The notes under the pieces are model-generated. The model was not told where the DNA came from and made no database searches. It was given only the letters and a program-made list of their open reading frames with translations. The position numbers and the translations under genes are program-made. A stretch of DNA of 64,000 nt from Baekduia soli (GTDB taxonomy: Bacteria > Actinomycetota > Thermoleophilia > Solirubrobacterales > Solirubrobacteraceae). Shown here piece by piece: positions 1-8,293 of this stretch (the stretch's first letter is position 1; every line of letters begins with the position of its first letter). Location: positions 4,712,001 to 4,776,000 of the forward strand of contig NZ_CP042430.1 in NCBI RefSeq assembly GCF_007970665.1. The letters are read 5' to 3'.

Positions 1-810
1 GTCGACGAAGCGCTCGACGATGCCGACGGCCTCCTCGTCGCCGACCTCCTCGGTCAGGCGCGTGAAGCCCGCGAGGTCGGCGAAGGCGATCGCGACGCGC
101 TGGCGGCCGGGCAGGCGGTCGGCGGAGCCGGGGAGGTCGGCCTCCATGTGGCCGACGACGTCCTGCTCGATGAAGTGCTGCAGGAACCGGGTGTGGGCCA
201 GGTCCATGATCGGCGAGGCCAGGGGCAGGATCTCGCGGGCCAGGCCGGCGATCTCCTCGGTCATCTGCCCGCCCGGGACGCCCTCGCGCATGAGCGGCTC
301 GTGCACGTAGAGGTGGAAGAGGCGGACCTCGGCGTCGGCGATCTGCGACATGGCCTGGCCGTAGACGCGCACGAGCTGCAGGAACGCCTCGAGCGGCAGG
401 CCGGCGTCCAGCGCGCCCGCGGCGTGGCGCAGCAGCTGCAGGTCGTCGTCGCGCAGGTGCTCCACGGCGGCCGCGCCGAAGCCCAGGGACTGGAAGATCC
501 GCGCGATGAGCGCCGGATCGAGGCCGGTCTCGCGGCCGGCCTGCTCCGCCGTCCACGCCCCGGGCGCGGCGGGGAGCAGGCCCTCGATGGAGCTCGTGGC
601 CAGCCGGCCGCGCTCCGTGGCCTCGCGGATCTGGCGCAGCGTGTGCCCGCGCTCGCGCAGCCGTGCCACGACCCGGGCCTGGCCGACCGACGCGGGCGTC
701 AGCGCCCCGCCGGGCCCGGTGGGGACCAGGCCCGCGTCGACCCAGCGGCGCAGCGTGGCGGGCGAGACCCCGGTCAGACGGGCGGCCTCGGCGAGCGTCG
801 TGGCGGTCAT
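1..810 (-). CDS. MerR-type HTH regulator fused to a class III adenylate/guanylate cyclase domain (3' part outside window)
   Basis: Starting from the ATG at 808-810, the complement reads open for 270 codons to the window edge, so the C-terminus is missing. Residues 1-70 form a MerR-like winged helix (RLTGVSPATLRRWVDAGLVP, then a second helix pair GHTLRQIREA). The middle is a long helical region. The last visible residues (IAFADLAGFTRLTEEVG) match the start of a class III nucleotide cyclase catalytic domain, including a metal-binding Asp in FADLAGFT. Family knowledge suggests cyclic-nucleotide synthesis or an inactive cyclase-like sensor tied to DNA binding. The catalytic core lies beyond the edge, so activity cannot be judged. 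The gene upstream on the same strand is an eroded pseudogene. Confidence 0.8.
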   Translation of the reverse strand, partial: MTATTLAEAARLTGVSPATLRRWVDAGLVPTGPGGALTPASVGQARVVARLRERGHTLRQIREATERGRLATSSIEGLLPAAPGAWTAEQAGRETGLDPALIARIFQSLGFGAAAVEHLRDDDLQLLRHAAGALDAGLPLEAFLQLVRVYGQAMSQIADAEVRLFHLYVHEPLMREGVPGGQMTEEIAGLAREILPLASPIMDLAHTRFLQHFIEQDVVGHMEADLPGSADRLPGRQRVAIAFADLAGFTRLTEEVGDEEAVGIVERFVD

Positions 811-845
811 CGCCACGGCCGCCGGGGACGCCGGGCGGTCAAGAC

Positions 846-877
846 AGCGGCGGGACTCCCGTGGAGGTCCCGCCGCT
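846..877. terminator. Perfect 11-bp hairpin upstream of the cyclase gene
   Basis: AGCGGCGGGAC at 846-856 pairs perfectly with GTCCCGCCGCT at 867-877 around a 10-nt loop. There is no T-tract on either strand. It lies between the eroded acyltransferase and the cyclase start and could be the old terminator of the lost gene. Confidence 0.45.
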
Positions 878-1029
878 CGCGGGCGCGGCCCGCGACGTGG
901 CCGGGGGTGCCCATCGGTCCAGGCGAGGCGCAGGGCGCCGGCCCGGACCGGGTGCGGGCGACCCGCTGTCCGGCCTTCTGGCCTCCAGGGGTACTCCTGC
1001 GCGCGCGCCGTGTCAACGTGGCGGTCACC

Positions 1030-1551
1030 TGAACGCCCCCGGGCCGGGCCACGAGCTGCTCGTGCACCATGCGCTGGATCCGGGCCCGGACCTCCTCGGA
1101 GACCTCGAGGACCGCCGCGCGGTCGCGCGCCGCCTCGGGCCCGAGGCCGCCGCGGCCAAGCGCTGCAGCCGGTAGCGCTCCGAGAACGGCTTGCCGACGC
1201 CCTTGGCCCTCTCGGGGAGCACCATGACGAGCTGCACCTGCTCCAGGAGCGCCACTCCCTCGTGCGGCGAGGCGGGCACGCTCGCGGTCACCCGCCGCCA
1301 CCGGTCGGAGAGCGGGTCCCGCGGCCCGGCTCGGGGGAACGGGACGATGTCGTGGTGGACGACCACGTCGGGCTCGGCGCGGCGCAGGACGGCGCCCAGG
1401 GCGTCCCGCACAGGTCGGCGGCGGCGAACGAGAACGCGCCGGCGGGCACCGCGGGCGGCGGGCGGGTGTCGACGCCGACGACGTGGGCGACCGCGGGGTC
1501 CGCGGCCAGCGGGCTCGAGACCCCCGTGATGAGCACCCTCCGCGGGGTCAC
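1030..1551 (-). pseudogene. Eroded NAD-dependent epimerase plus lysophospholipid acyltransferase remnant
   Basis: The ATG at 1551 opens a Rossmann start (MTPRRVLITGVSSPL) followed by VVGVDTRPP. One base short, near 1411, the frame continues as RDALGAVLRRAEPDVVVHHDIVPFP, typical of GalE2-like epimerases. It then jumps straight into acyltransferase sequence (LVMVLPERAKGVGKPFSERYRLQR). After another one-base shift near 1165 comes GRGGLGPEAARDRAAVLEVSE, the usual C-terminus of such acyltransferases. About 300 epimerase residues and the middle of the acyltransferase are missing. I recall epimerase-acyltransferase gene pairs (the Rv0501-Rv0502 type) in actinobacteria, so this looks like such a pair decayed by deletions. 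Boundaries are approximate. Confidence 0.7.
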
Positions 1552-1564
1552 GGCCGCGCCGGGG

Positions 1565-1969
1565 TCAGGAGGGGGCGCCGCCGCGCGGTGCGCGCGGGGC
1601 CGCCGGCTTGCGCGCCCTGGGCGCGGGCGCCTCGGGCGCGGTCTTGGCCTTGGGCCTGGCCTTCGGCCGCGGCTTGGGCGCGGCCTTCGGCCCGGCCTCC
1701 AGCTCCCCCACGCGGCGCTCGAGGGCGTCCAGGCGCGCGCGCAGCTCGGAGAGCTCGTCGCCGGTCGGCGGGCGCAGCTCCTCCAGGACCTCCCGGAAGC
1801 GGGAGGCCGCGCCGGCGAGCTCCTCGGCCAGCTCCTGGGCGCGCTCGCGCACGGGACCGGTGCCCTGGGCCGTGGCGCCGAAGGCCTGCTCCACCGCCGA
1901 TCGCAGCTGGTCGGCCCGCGACCTCGGCTCGCTGCCGGCCGCGCGGGGCTCGTCGTCGTCGTCGGCCAT
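1565..1969 (-). CDS. Coiled-coil phasin-like hypothetical protein with basic Ala/Pro/Lys tail
   Basis: This 134-residue protein begins MADDDDEPRA at the ATG on 1967-1969. I prefer it over longer upstream extensions because the extra residues are low-complexity and overlap the divergent gene. Residues 15-90 are an amphipathic helix or coiled coil (RADQLRSAVEQAF, LSELRARLDALERRVGELE). The tail is a repetitive KPRPKARPKAK histone-H1-like segment. The pattern resembles phasin-like or polyhydroxyalkanoate-synthesis-regulator proteins, but no catalytic motif is visible and the role is unknown. It is divergent from the phosphorylase gene, 25 bp apart. Confidence 0.65.
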   Translation of the reverse strand: MADDDDEPRAAGSEPRSRADQLRSAVEQAFGATAQGTGPVRERAQELAEELAGAASRFREVLEELRPPTGDELSELRARLDALERRVGELEAGPKAAPKPRPKARPKAKTAPEAPAPRARKPAAPRAPRGGAPS

Positions 1970-1994
1970 GCCCGGGACCATATCCTCGCCCGCC

Positions 1995-2693
1995 GTGCCC
2001 GGCGATCCGCAGCCCGTCCACCTCCGGCCCACCACGGCCCTCGCGCCGCGCGTCCTGCTGCCCGGCGACCCGGGGCGCGCGCTGGCGCTCGCGCAGGTCG
2101 TCCTCGGCGACGACCGGCGGATGTTCAACCACCACCGCGGGCTATGGGGCTACACGGGCACCGCGCACGACGGCGCGCCGCTGACGATCCAGAGCACGGG
2201 CATGGGCGGCCCCAGCGCCGCGATCGTGCTCGAGGAGCTCGCGGCGCTCGGCGTCCGCCGGGCGGTCCGCGTGGGGACCGCCGAGGCGCTGGACGCCGCG
2301 CTCGCGCCGGGCGACCTCGTCGCCGCCGCTGCGGTCCTCGCCGCCGACGGCACGAGCCGGGCGCTCGGCGGCCCCGAGCGCGCCGAGCTCGACGCTGCGC
2401 TGACCGGCGCGCTGGCCGGGGCGGTCCGGCACACGGGCCTCGTCGTCTCCTCCGACCTCGTCTACGCCGTCGACGCGGCCCCGGCGCGGGCCTGGCGCGC
2501 CGCCGGCGCGCTGGCCCGGGACCTCGAGACGGCCGCGCTGGCGGCGGTCGCAGCCCGCCACGGCATCGCGTTCGGCTCCGTCGTGGCCATCGTCCTGGAC
2601 GCCGCGGGCACGCGGCTGGACGACGAGCGGGCCACCGCGGCCGGCGAGGCGGCGGGCGAGGCCGGCGCCGCGGCGCTGACCGCCGCGGGCTGA
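1995..2693 (+). CDS. Nucleoside phosphorylase family protein (purine/uridine phosphorylase-like)
   Basis: This 232-residue protein starts at GTG 1995. A -10-like TATCCT at 1981-1986 lies only 8 nt upstream, which suggests a leaderless message. LLPGDPGRALALAQ near residues 20-30 is the phosphate-binding GDPGR motif of the PNP/UDP phosphorylase superfamily. STGMGGPSAAIVLEEL and RVGTAEALD match the core, and ARDLETAALAAVAARHG the nucleoside-binding Glu region. Expected chemistry is reversible phosphorolysis of a nucleoside to base plus ribose-1-phosphate in nucleotide salvage. The base preference cannot be read from sequence. It is followed at once by a strong hairpin, so it is probably monocistronic. 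Confidence 0.8.
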   Translation: MPGDPQPVHLRPTTALAPRVLLPGDPGRALALAQVVLGDDRRMFNHHRGLWGYTGTAHDGAPLTIQSTGMGGPSAAIVLEELAALGVRRAVRVGTAEALDAALAPGDLVAAAAVLAADGTSRALGGPERAELDAALTGALAGAVRHTGLVVSSDLVYAVDAAPARAWRAAGALARDLETAALAAVAARHGIAFGSVVAIVLDAAGTRLDDERATAAGEAAGEAGAAALTAAG

Positions 2694-2717
2694 GGCGGTG
2701 CGGCTACCCGCACCGCC
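2694..2717 (+). terminator. Terminator-like hairpin directly after the phosphorylase stop codon
   Basis: GGCGGTGCGG and CCGCACCGCC form a perfect 10-bp stem around a CTAC loop, starting on the base after the TGA. No T-tract follows, as is common at very high GC. Confidence 0.6.
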
Positions 2718-2875
2718 GCTGAAGGGCAGGCCGAATGGTGCGACGGCCAGACCTTCGCCAGCATGGGGCACGACCCCGCAGGACCCCGATCCCGCCGCAG
2801 CCAGCTTCCAGGCCCTCCTCCTCCTCCGGCCTGTGGAGCGCTCTCCGACCGTCGCGCCGGCTGTGGCAGCGCGAC

Positions 2876-2910
2876 GCCCGCCGGCCGCTCCCCGTCCCCG
2901 GCCGGCGGGC
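2876..2910 (-). terminator. 12-bp hairpin downstream of the second coiled-coil gene
   Basis: GCCCGCCGGCCG (2876-2887) pairs with CGGCCGGCGGGC (2899-2910) over an 11-nt loop. It is 17 bp past the stop of the minus-strand gene ending at 2928. Between this hairpin and the one at 2694 I see no gene. Confidence 0.55.
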
Positions 2911-2927
2911 TCGCGCACCTCCCTCGG

Positions 2928-3365
2928 TCAGCTCGTCGGCTTCTTGGCCGCTGCGCGCCGCGCGGGGGGCTTGGCCGGGAGCTTCTTGCGCAGCGCCTCG
3001 ACCTCGTTGCCCAGGTGGTCCAGCGAGGCCTCGATGGCGCCCAGGCGGGCCTCGATGCCCGCGCCGGGGAGCGACGCCAGCCGTTCGTCCAGCCGGTCCA
3101 CGCCGTCCTCGATGCCCTCCAGGCGCTGGCTCAGCGAGCGGACGCGGCGCGTCAGGCGCTCGAGGTCGGCCGCCGACGGGAGGTTGAGGGCGCCCATCGC
3201 GGCCTCCTGGGCCTGGACGGCCTTCTCGCGCGCCTCGAAGGCCCGCGCGATCGCGCTGTGGACCAGCGGGCTCTCCAAGAGCTCCTGCGCCACGCGTCCC
3301 AGCGTCTCCTCGCCCTGCTTCTGGATGCGCTCGCGCAGCCCGTCGTTGCCGAGATCGTCACTCAT
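2928..3365 (-). CDS. Phasin-like coiled-coil hypothetical protein
   Basis: This 145-residue protein starts MSDDLGNDGL at the ATG ending at 3365, with AGGAGA just upstream on the minus strand. It is almost entirely helical. Heptad-like segments run from about residue 60 to 130 (LERLTRRVRSLSQRLEGIEDGVDRLDERLASL) and the C-terminus is a Lys/Ala/Pro tail. The architecture matches the gene at 1565-1969, so the two may be paralogues flanking the phosphorylase. Phasin-like granule proteins are one possibility; no enzymatic motif is present. Confidence 0.65.
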   Translation of the reverse strand: MSDDLGNDGLRERIQKQGEETLGRVAQELLESPLVHSAIARAFEAREKAVQAQEAAMGALNLPSAADLERLTRRVRSLSQRLEGIEDGVDRLDERLASLPGAGIEARLGAIEASLDHLGNEVEALRKKLPAKPPARRAAAKKPTS

Positions 3366-3707
3366 GGGTCTTCTCCTGCGATCGATGATGGCCGTCGTGC
3401 GCCACGGCCCGGACCCTCATGCTCAAGTCGAGGTCGAGGTCGTCGCGCGCCGGACCCCGAGCCGCAACCTGGTGCCGAGGCTGGGCGTCCGGACTTCAAG
3501 TCCTGGTGCGGTGCGTCCGATGCTAGGGCGAGTGCTCTCCGGAATCGCCTGGATCCCCCGTCGGAATCGTCCGGCCGTTCCCGTTTGCACAACCAGAATC
3601 ATGCAAGTAGCGTCCTGCCTTCCCGATCGTCCTGCCTTGCTAGGGTCACGCCGCGTTGCCGGCGCTCTGAGGCGTGACCGGGTCGCGGGAGGGAAGCCCA
3701 GCTTTTC
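3366..3707 (+). promoter_or_regulatory. 342-bp intergenic region: candidate promoter and 5' UTR hairpin of the cell-wall hydrolase gene
   Basis: TTGCAC (3585-3590), a 17-bp spacer and TAGCGT (3608-3613) form a plausible sigma-70 promoter. Transcription from about 3620 would give an 85-90 nt leader. This holds a perfect 9-bp stem, GGTCACGCC (3644-3652) with GGCGTGACC (3671-3679), over an 18-nt loop. A purine-rich GGGAGGGAAG ribosome site precedes the ATG at 3708. Actinobacterial muralytic genes are often under c-di-AMP (ydaO) riboswitches. I could not match that consensus, so it is only a hypothesis. The rest of the gap towards 3366 shows no gene. Confidence 0.4.
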
Positions 3708-6335
3708 ATGAGAAGGCGCAAGCTGCTGATCGGACTCGTGTCCGCCGGTGCATTCACGGCGGGCTTCGGTGCTGCCGTCTTCCCCGCGTCCGCCCAGCTG
3801 CGCACGATCACGGTCACCCTGCTCGGCGGCCAGACCGTCACGGTGCAGATCGACTCGCCGCCCGGCGCCCCCGTCGACCAGATCACGCTGCCCGCGGCGT
3901 CCACCCCGTCGACGGACACGAGCACGAGCCCGTCCACCACGACGGACACGTCGACCACCCCGGCGAGCACCGGCACGACGACCACGTCCACGTCCACGAC
4001 GCCGACGACGCCGGCCGAGACCGGCACGAGCACGTTGCCCGCGCCCGCCCCGGCGCCGGCCGACCCGGCGGCCTCGGACCCCGCGCCCGCCGACCCGGCG
4101 GTGCCCGCCGACCTCGCCGCCACGCCCAGCGACGCGACGCCCGCGTCCACCGCGACCCCGGCGTCGACCGCCACGCCCGGCGCCCCGTCGATCTCCGCCG
4201 GCGGCCAGCAGGGTCAGCAGACCACCGGGCGCACGGTGCGCCAGGACGCCCTGGCCGCCGAGAAGGCCGCGGCCGACGCCAAGGTCCCGTCGGCGCCGAT
4301 CCGCCAGCCCGACGGCGTGCCGACCCCGGCCAACCCCACCTTCACGCAGGCCTTCCCCGGCGCGGCTCCGATCGGCGTCCCGAACTTCTTCATCGACAAG
4401 TTCCGGATCCCGCCGTTCCTGCTGCCGATCTACCAGGCCGCCGGCATCGAGTACGGCATCCGCTGGGAGGTCCTGGCCGGGATCAACGAGATCGAGACCG
4501 ACTACGGCCGCAACCTCAACGTCTCCACCGCCGGCGCCGTGGGCTGGATGCAGTTCATGCCGTCCACGTGGAAGATGTACGGCGTCGACGCCAACCACGA
4601 CGGCAAGAAGGACCCCTACAACCCGGTCGACGCGATCTTCGCGGCGGCGCGGTACCTGAAGGCCGCCGGCGCCGACAGCGACGTCCGCAAGGCCATCTAC
4701 TCCTACAACCACGCCGACTGGTACGTCGACTCGGTCCTCATGCGCGCCCGCCTCATCGGCGGCCTGCCCTCCGACCTCGTCGGCTCGCTCACCGGCCTGA
4801 CCCAGGGCCACTTCCCCGTCAGCGCCAAGGCGACCTACGCCGACGACCTGTCCGAGCGCCAGATCACGCGCAAGATCGCCAAGGGCCACAACGCGGCCGT
4901 GCCGGTCGAGGCCAACACGAGCCGCCGCGGGATCAACATCTACGCCAAGGCCGGCTCCCCCGCGATCGCCACGCAGGACGGCCGCATCGTCCGCATCGGC
5001 AGGACGAAGCGCCTGGGCCGGTTCATCCAGCTCCAGGACGTCTACGGCAACACGTACACGTACGCGCAGCTCAAGAAGGTCGCCGACGCCTACGCGGTGC
5101 CCAAGCCCGAGAAGGTCGCCATGGGCCAGGTCGCCAGCGAGCTCGACCTGCCCAAGAAGGACGAGGCGCCCAAGCAGGCGGCCAGCGCCGGCACCCAGCC
5201 CAAGGCCAAGGCCAAGGCGGCCAAGACCGCCGATGCGACGGCCGCCGCCCGCACCTCCCAGGTCGACACCTCGGCCTCGGCGCCCGCGCCCGACACGACC
5301 GGCGCCGCGGTGACCAAGGAGCGCGACTTCGCCAACCCGTCGCGCCCGGCCTCCTACGCCCAGGGCGGCGCCGAGCAGCTGCTCAACCGCGAGTTCGCCA
5401 ACGGCAGCAGCACGTACAAGGCGGAGTTCACCAAGGTGCTGGGCCTGGACAGCAAGGACGTCCAGATCAAGCGCCTCAAGGTCGGCTCCAAGGTCGTCGC
5501 CGGCACGATCCTCGGGCGCGTGGGCCGCACGAGCTCGCACGTCGCCTCCCACCTGCTCTTCGAGATCCGCCCCGCCGGCGCCGGTGCCCCGCGCATCGAC
5601 CCCAAGCCGATCCTCGACGGCTGGAAGCTGCTGGAGTCCACGGCGATCTACCGTGCCGCGGGCAAGAACCCCTTCTTCGGCCCCGACGCCAAGAACCCGT
5701 CCATCGGCCAGATCCTGCTCATGAGCAAGGAGTCGCTGCAGCAGCGCGTGCTCGCCGATCCGCGGGTCGCGATCTACTCCTGCGGGCGCCGCGACGTCCG
5801 CTCGGGCGCCATCGACCGCCGCGTGCTCGCCACGCTGGAGTTCCTGTCGGCCTCGGGCCTGAAGCCGACGGTCAGCGCGCTGGAGTGCGGCCACAGCCTG
5901 CTCACGACCTCGGGCAACATCTCCGAGCACTCGACGGGCAGCGCCGTCGACATCGCGGCGATCAACGGGATCCCGATCCTCGGCCACCAGGGCGAGGGCT
6001 CGATCACCGACATGACGATCCGCCGCCTGCTGACGCTGCAGGGCACGATGAAGCCCCACCAGATCATCAGCCTCATGACCTTCGACGGCGCCGACAACAC
6101 GCTCGCGCTGCCCGACCACGCCGACCACATCCACGTCGGGTTCCGCCCGCAGTACGGGACCGACACCAAGGCCGGCCGCCAGCTCGACGCCGTCCTCAAG
6201 CCCAAGCAGTGGATCAAGCTCATCGACCGCCTCGGGCAGATCGACAACCCCCAGGTGCTCACCTCGCCCTCGAAGTACGCGATCGACGCCCCATCGTCGA
6301 CCTCGCGGGCCAGCAACGCCCACCCGGGCGAGTAG
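3708..6335 (+). CDS. Secreted multidomain cell-wall hydrolase: lytic transglycosylase, degenerate M23 and M15-like domains
   Basis: This 875-residue exported protein has an N-terminal signal (MRRRKLLIGLVSAGAF, cleavage near ASA-Q30) and a Thr/Ser/Pro/Ala linker to about 175. A lytic-transglycosylase domain lies at about 240-325 (EVLAGINEIETDYGRNLN with the catalytic Glu, GAVGWMQFMPSTW, YNPVDAIFAAARYL). About 408-640 resembles an M23/LytM barrel split by a Lys/Ala-rich insert, but its motifs are altered: YTYAQL replaces the usual HAHL and SHLLFEIRP the usual HLHFE. It is therefore probably non-catalytic. About 685-820 carries M15-like metal ligands (SEHSTGSAVDIA, HADHIHVGF). It likely remodels peptidoglycan at the cell surface. 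Any one domain name alone would under-describe it. Confidence 0.8.
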   Translation: MRRRKLLIGLVSAGAFTAGFGAAVFPASAQLRTITVTLLGGQTVTVQIDSPPGAPVDQITLPAASTPSTDTSTSPSTTTDTSTTPASTGTTTTSTSTTPTTPAETGTSTLPAPAPAPADPAASDPAPADPAVPADLAATPSDATPASTATPASTATPGAPSISAGGQQGQQTTGRTVRQDALAAEKAAADAKVPSAPIRQPDGVPTPANPTFTQAFPGAAPIGVPNFFIDKFRIPPFLLPIYQAAGIEYGIRWEVLAGINEIETDYGRNLNVSTAGAVGWMQFMPSTWKMYGVDANHDGKKDPYNPVDAIFAAARYLKAAGADSDVRKAIYSYNHADWYVDSVLMRARLIGGLPSDLVGSLTGLTQGHFPVSAKATYADDLSERQITRKIAKGHNAAVPVEANTSRRGINIYAKAGSPAIATQDGRIVRIGRTKRLGRFIQLQDVYGNTYTYAQLKKVADAYAVPKPEKVAMGQVASELDLPKKDEAPKQAASAGTQPKAKAKAAKTADATAAARTSQVDTSASAPAPDTTGAAVTKERDFANPSRPASYAQGGAEQLLNREFANGSSTYKAEFTKVLGLDSKDVQIKRLKVGSKVVAGTILGRVGRTSSHVASHLLFEIRPAGAGAPRIDPKPILDGWKLLESTAIYRAAGKNPFFGPDAKNPSIGQILLMSKESLQQRVLADPRVAIYSCGRRDVRSGAIDRRVLATLEFLSASGLKPTVSALECGHSLLTTSGNISEHSTGSAVDIAAINGIPILGHQGEGSITDMTIRRLLTLQGTMKPHQIISLMTFDGADNTLALPDHADHIHVGFRPQYGTDTKAGRQLDAVLKPKQWIKLIDRLGQIDNPQVLTSPSKYAIDAPSSTSRASNAHPGE

Positions 6336-6347
6336 GTCCGGCCGCCC

Positions 6348-7211
6348 ATGGGGCGCGAGGGCTCGCCGCGCTTCGCGTTCGTCCAGCTCGAGCTGCCCTG
6401 GGACCTCGGCCCGCCGGCCGGCCGCTACGTGCTGCGGGGCCACGCCGGCGAGCCCGAGCACGTGCTCGTCCTGCAGGGCCACGGCTCGCGGCCGCAGGGC
6501 CGCCTCGGCGCGCGCCGGGCGCGGCGCGTCGACGCCGGCCCCGAGCCCGCCACCGTGAGCATCACCCGCGCCACGCTGGTCGACGCCGTGCCCATCGGCG
6601 ACGAGCGCGAGGCGCGCGCCTGGCTGGCGGGGGCCGACCTCGCCGCCCGCGCGGAGGCGGCCGTCGACGTCCTCAACCGGGTGCTGCACGCCCAGCGCAT
6701 CGTGCGCGCCGACCCGTTCGTCCGGGAGGTCGCGCTGGAGCAGGCGCTGGCGGTGCGCGTCGGGGTCGGCCGCGGCGAGGAGGTTGCCGAGGGCGAGTGG
6801 ACCGAGGCGCGCGGGGTGCCGCGGCCGCGGCCGCGCGCCGAGCGCCGGGCGGGGGCGCTGCGCCCGCAGGAGCGCTTCGCGGCGCTGCTGTCGGGCCGCG
6901 ACGTCGCGCTGGCCGCCGAGGAGCTGACGCTGCGCGCCCGCCTGGACCTCGACCGAGGCCGCACGCGGGAGGCCGCGCTGCAGGCCCGCGTCGCGCTGGA
7001 GGCCGCGCTGGCCGAGCTGCAGGCGTGGTCGCACCGCGCCGACCTCGCGGGGCGCCTGGACGAGCTGCGCGGCCACCGCGCCGCGGTGGCCGACGCGGCC
7101 AACCGCGCGCTGGAGGGCGGCCTGGACGCCGACCAGATCGCCGCGGTGCAGGCCGTCGTCGCCCGCCTGGAGGCCGCGCTGGCCGCCCGCGTGGCCGGCG
7201 GCCTGGAGTAG
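6348..7211 (+). CDS. Conserved-looking hypothetical protein, Ala/Arg/Leu-rich helical
   Basis: This 287-residue protein starts at ATG 6348, 12 nt after the hydrolase stop, so it may be co-transcribed. The first 90 residues look like a small beta-rich domain (FVQLELPWDLGPPAGRYVL, HVLVLQGHG). The remainder is long amphipathic helix, with a coiled-coil segment over about residues 180-285 (LTLRARLDLDRGRTREAALQARVALEAALAELQAW). There are no membrane segments, signal peptide or recognised catalytic motifs. I do not recognise the family. Codon use and coding bias match the neighbours, which supports a real gene. Confidence 0.65.
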   Translation: MGREGSPRFAFVQLELPWDLGPPAGRYVLRGHAGEPEHVLVLQGHGSRPQGRLGARRARRVDAGPEPATVSITRATLVDAVPIGDEREARAWLAGADLAARAEAAVDVLNRVLHAQRIVRADPFVREVALEQALAVRVGVGRGEEVAEGEWTEARGVPRPRPRAERRAGALRPQERFAALLSGRDVALAAEELTLRARLDLDRGRTREAALQARVALEAALAELQAWSHRADLAGRLDELRGHRAAVADAANRALEGGLDADQIAAVQAVVARLEAALAARVAGGLE

Positions 7212-7297
7212 GACGAACGGCCGCCCCGGGGGCGGGTGCGTTGCCGGGTCCCCGCCGGGAGGATCGGGCACCGGCCGACGCCCGCCATACTGCGGCG

Positions 7298-8071
7298 ATG
7301 GCCGGTGACGCGACAGCGCGGATGCACGCGCCCGTCCTGCGTGACGGCGACGTGGCCGATCGCGTCGCGGTCGAGGAGCCGCTGGAGATCCGCGCCGGCG
7401 ACACCGCGCTGGCCGTGACGATGCGCACGCCGGGCCACGACGAGGAGCTCGCGGTCGGCTTCCTGCACGGCGAGGGCCTGCTGGCCGGCCCCGTCGCCGC
7501 CGTCGGCCCCACGGCCGACCTGGCCGCCAACGTCGTGGTCGTCGACGCGCCGCTGCAGGCCGTCGCGCGCGAGCGGCGCTTCTACACGACGTCCTCGTGC
7601 GGCATCTGCGGTCGCGGGGCGCTGGACGAGGTGGCCGTCCACGCGGCGCCGGCGCCGCCGGGGCCGGTGCTGGACCGCGCGCTGCTGGCCGCGCTGCCCG
7701 ACCGCCTGCGCCAGCCCGGCTTCGCGGTGACGGGCGGGCTGCACGCGACCGGGCTCTTCGACGCCGCGGGCGAGCTGCTCTGCGTGCGCGAGGACGTCGG
7801 GCGCCACAACGCCATGGACAAGGTCATCGGCCGCGCCCTGCTCGACGGCGGACTGCCGCTGGCGGGCCGCGTGCTCTGCGTGTCGGGCCGCCTGTCCTTC
7901 GAGCTCGTCCAGAAGGCGGCGGTCGCCGGCTGCCCGATCCTCGTCGGCGTCGGCGCGCCGTCGTCGCTGGCGGTGGAGCTGGCGGCCGACCGCGGCATGA
8001 CGCTGTGCGGCTTCGCCCGCCGCGGCTGCGTCAACGTGTACACCGGCGGCGGGCGCGTCCGCGACCTGTAG
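7298..8071 (+). CDS. fdhD: Formate dehydrogenase accessory sulfurtransferase FdhD
   Basis: This 257-residue protein starts at ATG 7298. TACTGC at 7288-7293 is a -10-like box 4 nt upstream, suggesting a leaderless transcript. FdhD shuttles sulfur from a cysteine desulfurase to the molybdenum cofactor of formate dehydrogenases. Diagnostic features are EEPLEIR, MRTPGHDEELAVGFLHGEG, the sulfurtransferase loop TTSSCGICG (two Cys spaced as in the active FdhD CxxC), REDVGRHNAMDKVIG, and a C-terminal SFELVQKAAVAGCP. Length is typical. No formate dehydrogenase subunit is in the window, so its client is elsewhere. Confidence 0.95.
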   Translation: MAGDATARMHAPVLRDGDVADRVAVEEPLEIRAGDTALAVTMRTPGHDEELAVGFLHGEGLLAGPVAAVGPTADLAANVVVVDAPLQAVARERRFYTTSSCGICGRGALDEVAVHAAPAPPGPVLDRALLAALPDRLRQPGFAVTGGLHATGLFDAAGELLCVREDVGRHNAMDKVIGRALLDGGLPLAGRVLCVSGRLSFELVQKAAVAGCPILVGVGAPSSLAVELAADRGMTLCGFARRGCVNVYTGGGRVRDL

Positions 8072-8293
8072 GCGTACACCTCGCCCAGGCGGGCCTCGCG
8101 GGGCAGCAGGAACGAGAGCCCGAACGCGCTGGCGAGCAGCGCCGCGGCGACCGGCGTCGTGGCGGCCATGGCCGAGGACATGCCCGCGAAGGCCGCGCTC
8201 GTCGACGTCGCCGGCGCCCCGCGCTGGTCGTCCTACGTCACCGGCGGCGCGGCGTTCCCGGCCGACGCCCACGGGCGGATCGCGCCGGATCGC
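8072..8293 (-). other. 222-bp gap between convergent genes; possible remnant of a membrane transporter C-terminus
   Basis: On the minus strand, an ATG at 8181 begins MSSAMAATTPVAAALLASAFGLSFLLPREARL, a hydrophobic segment with a basic end like the last helix of a DHA2-type MFS exporter. The frame has no stop before it runs through fdhD in antisense and nothing upstream fits a transporter. I regard it as a decayed fragment or chance. Confidence 0.2.

Noticed and set aside
3423-7271. A 1282-codon open frame antisense to the cell-wall hydrolase
   Set aside because: It has low-complexity Arg/Gly/Val composition typical of antisense frames in GC-rich genes, and no recognisable domain.
8072-8293. 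Possible small membrane gene starting at 8181 on the minus strand
   Set aside because: The hydrophobic start lacks a plausible stop before running antisense through fdhD. At best it is a transporter remnant.
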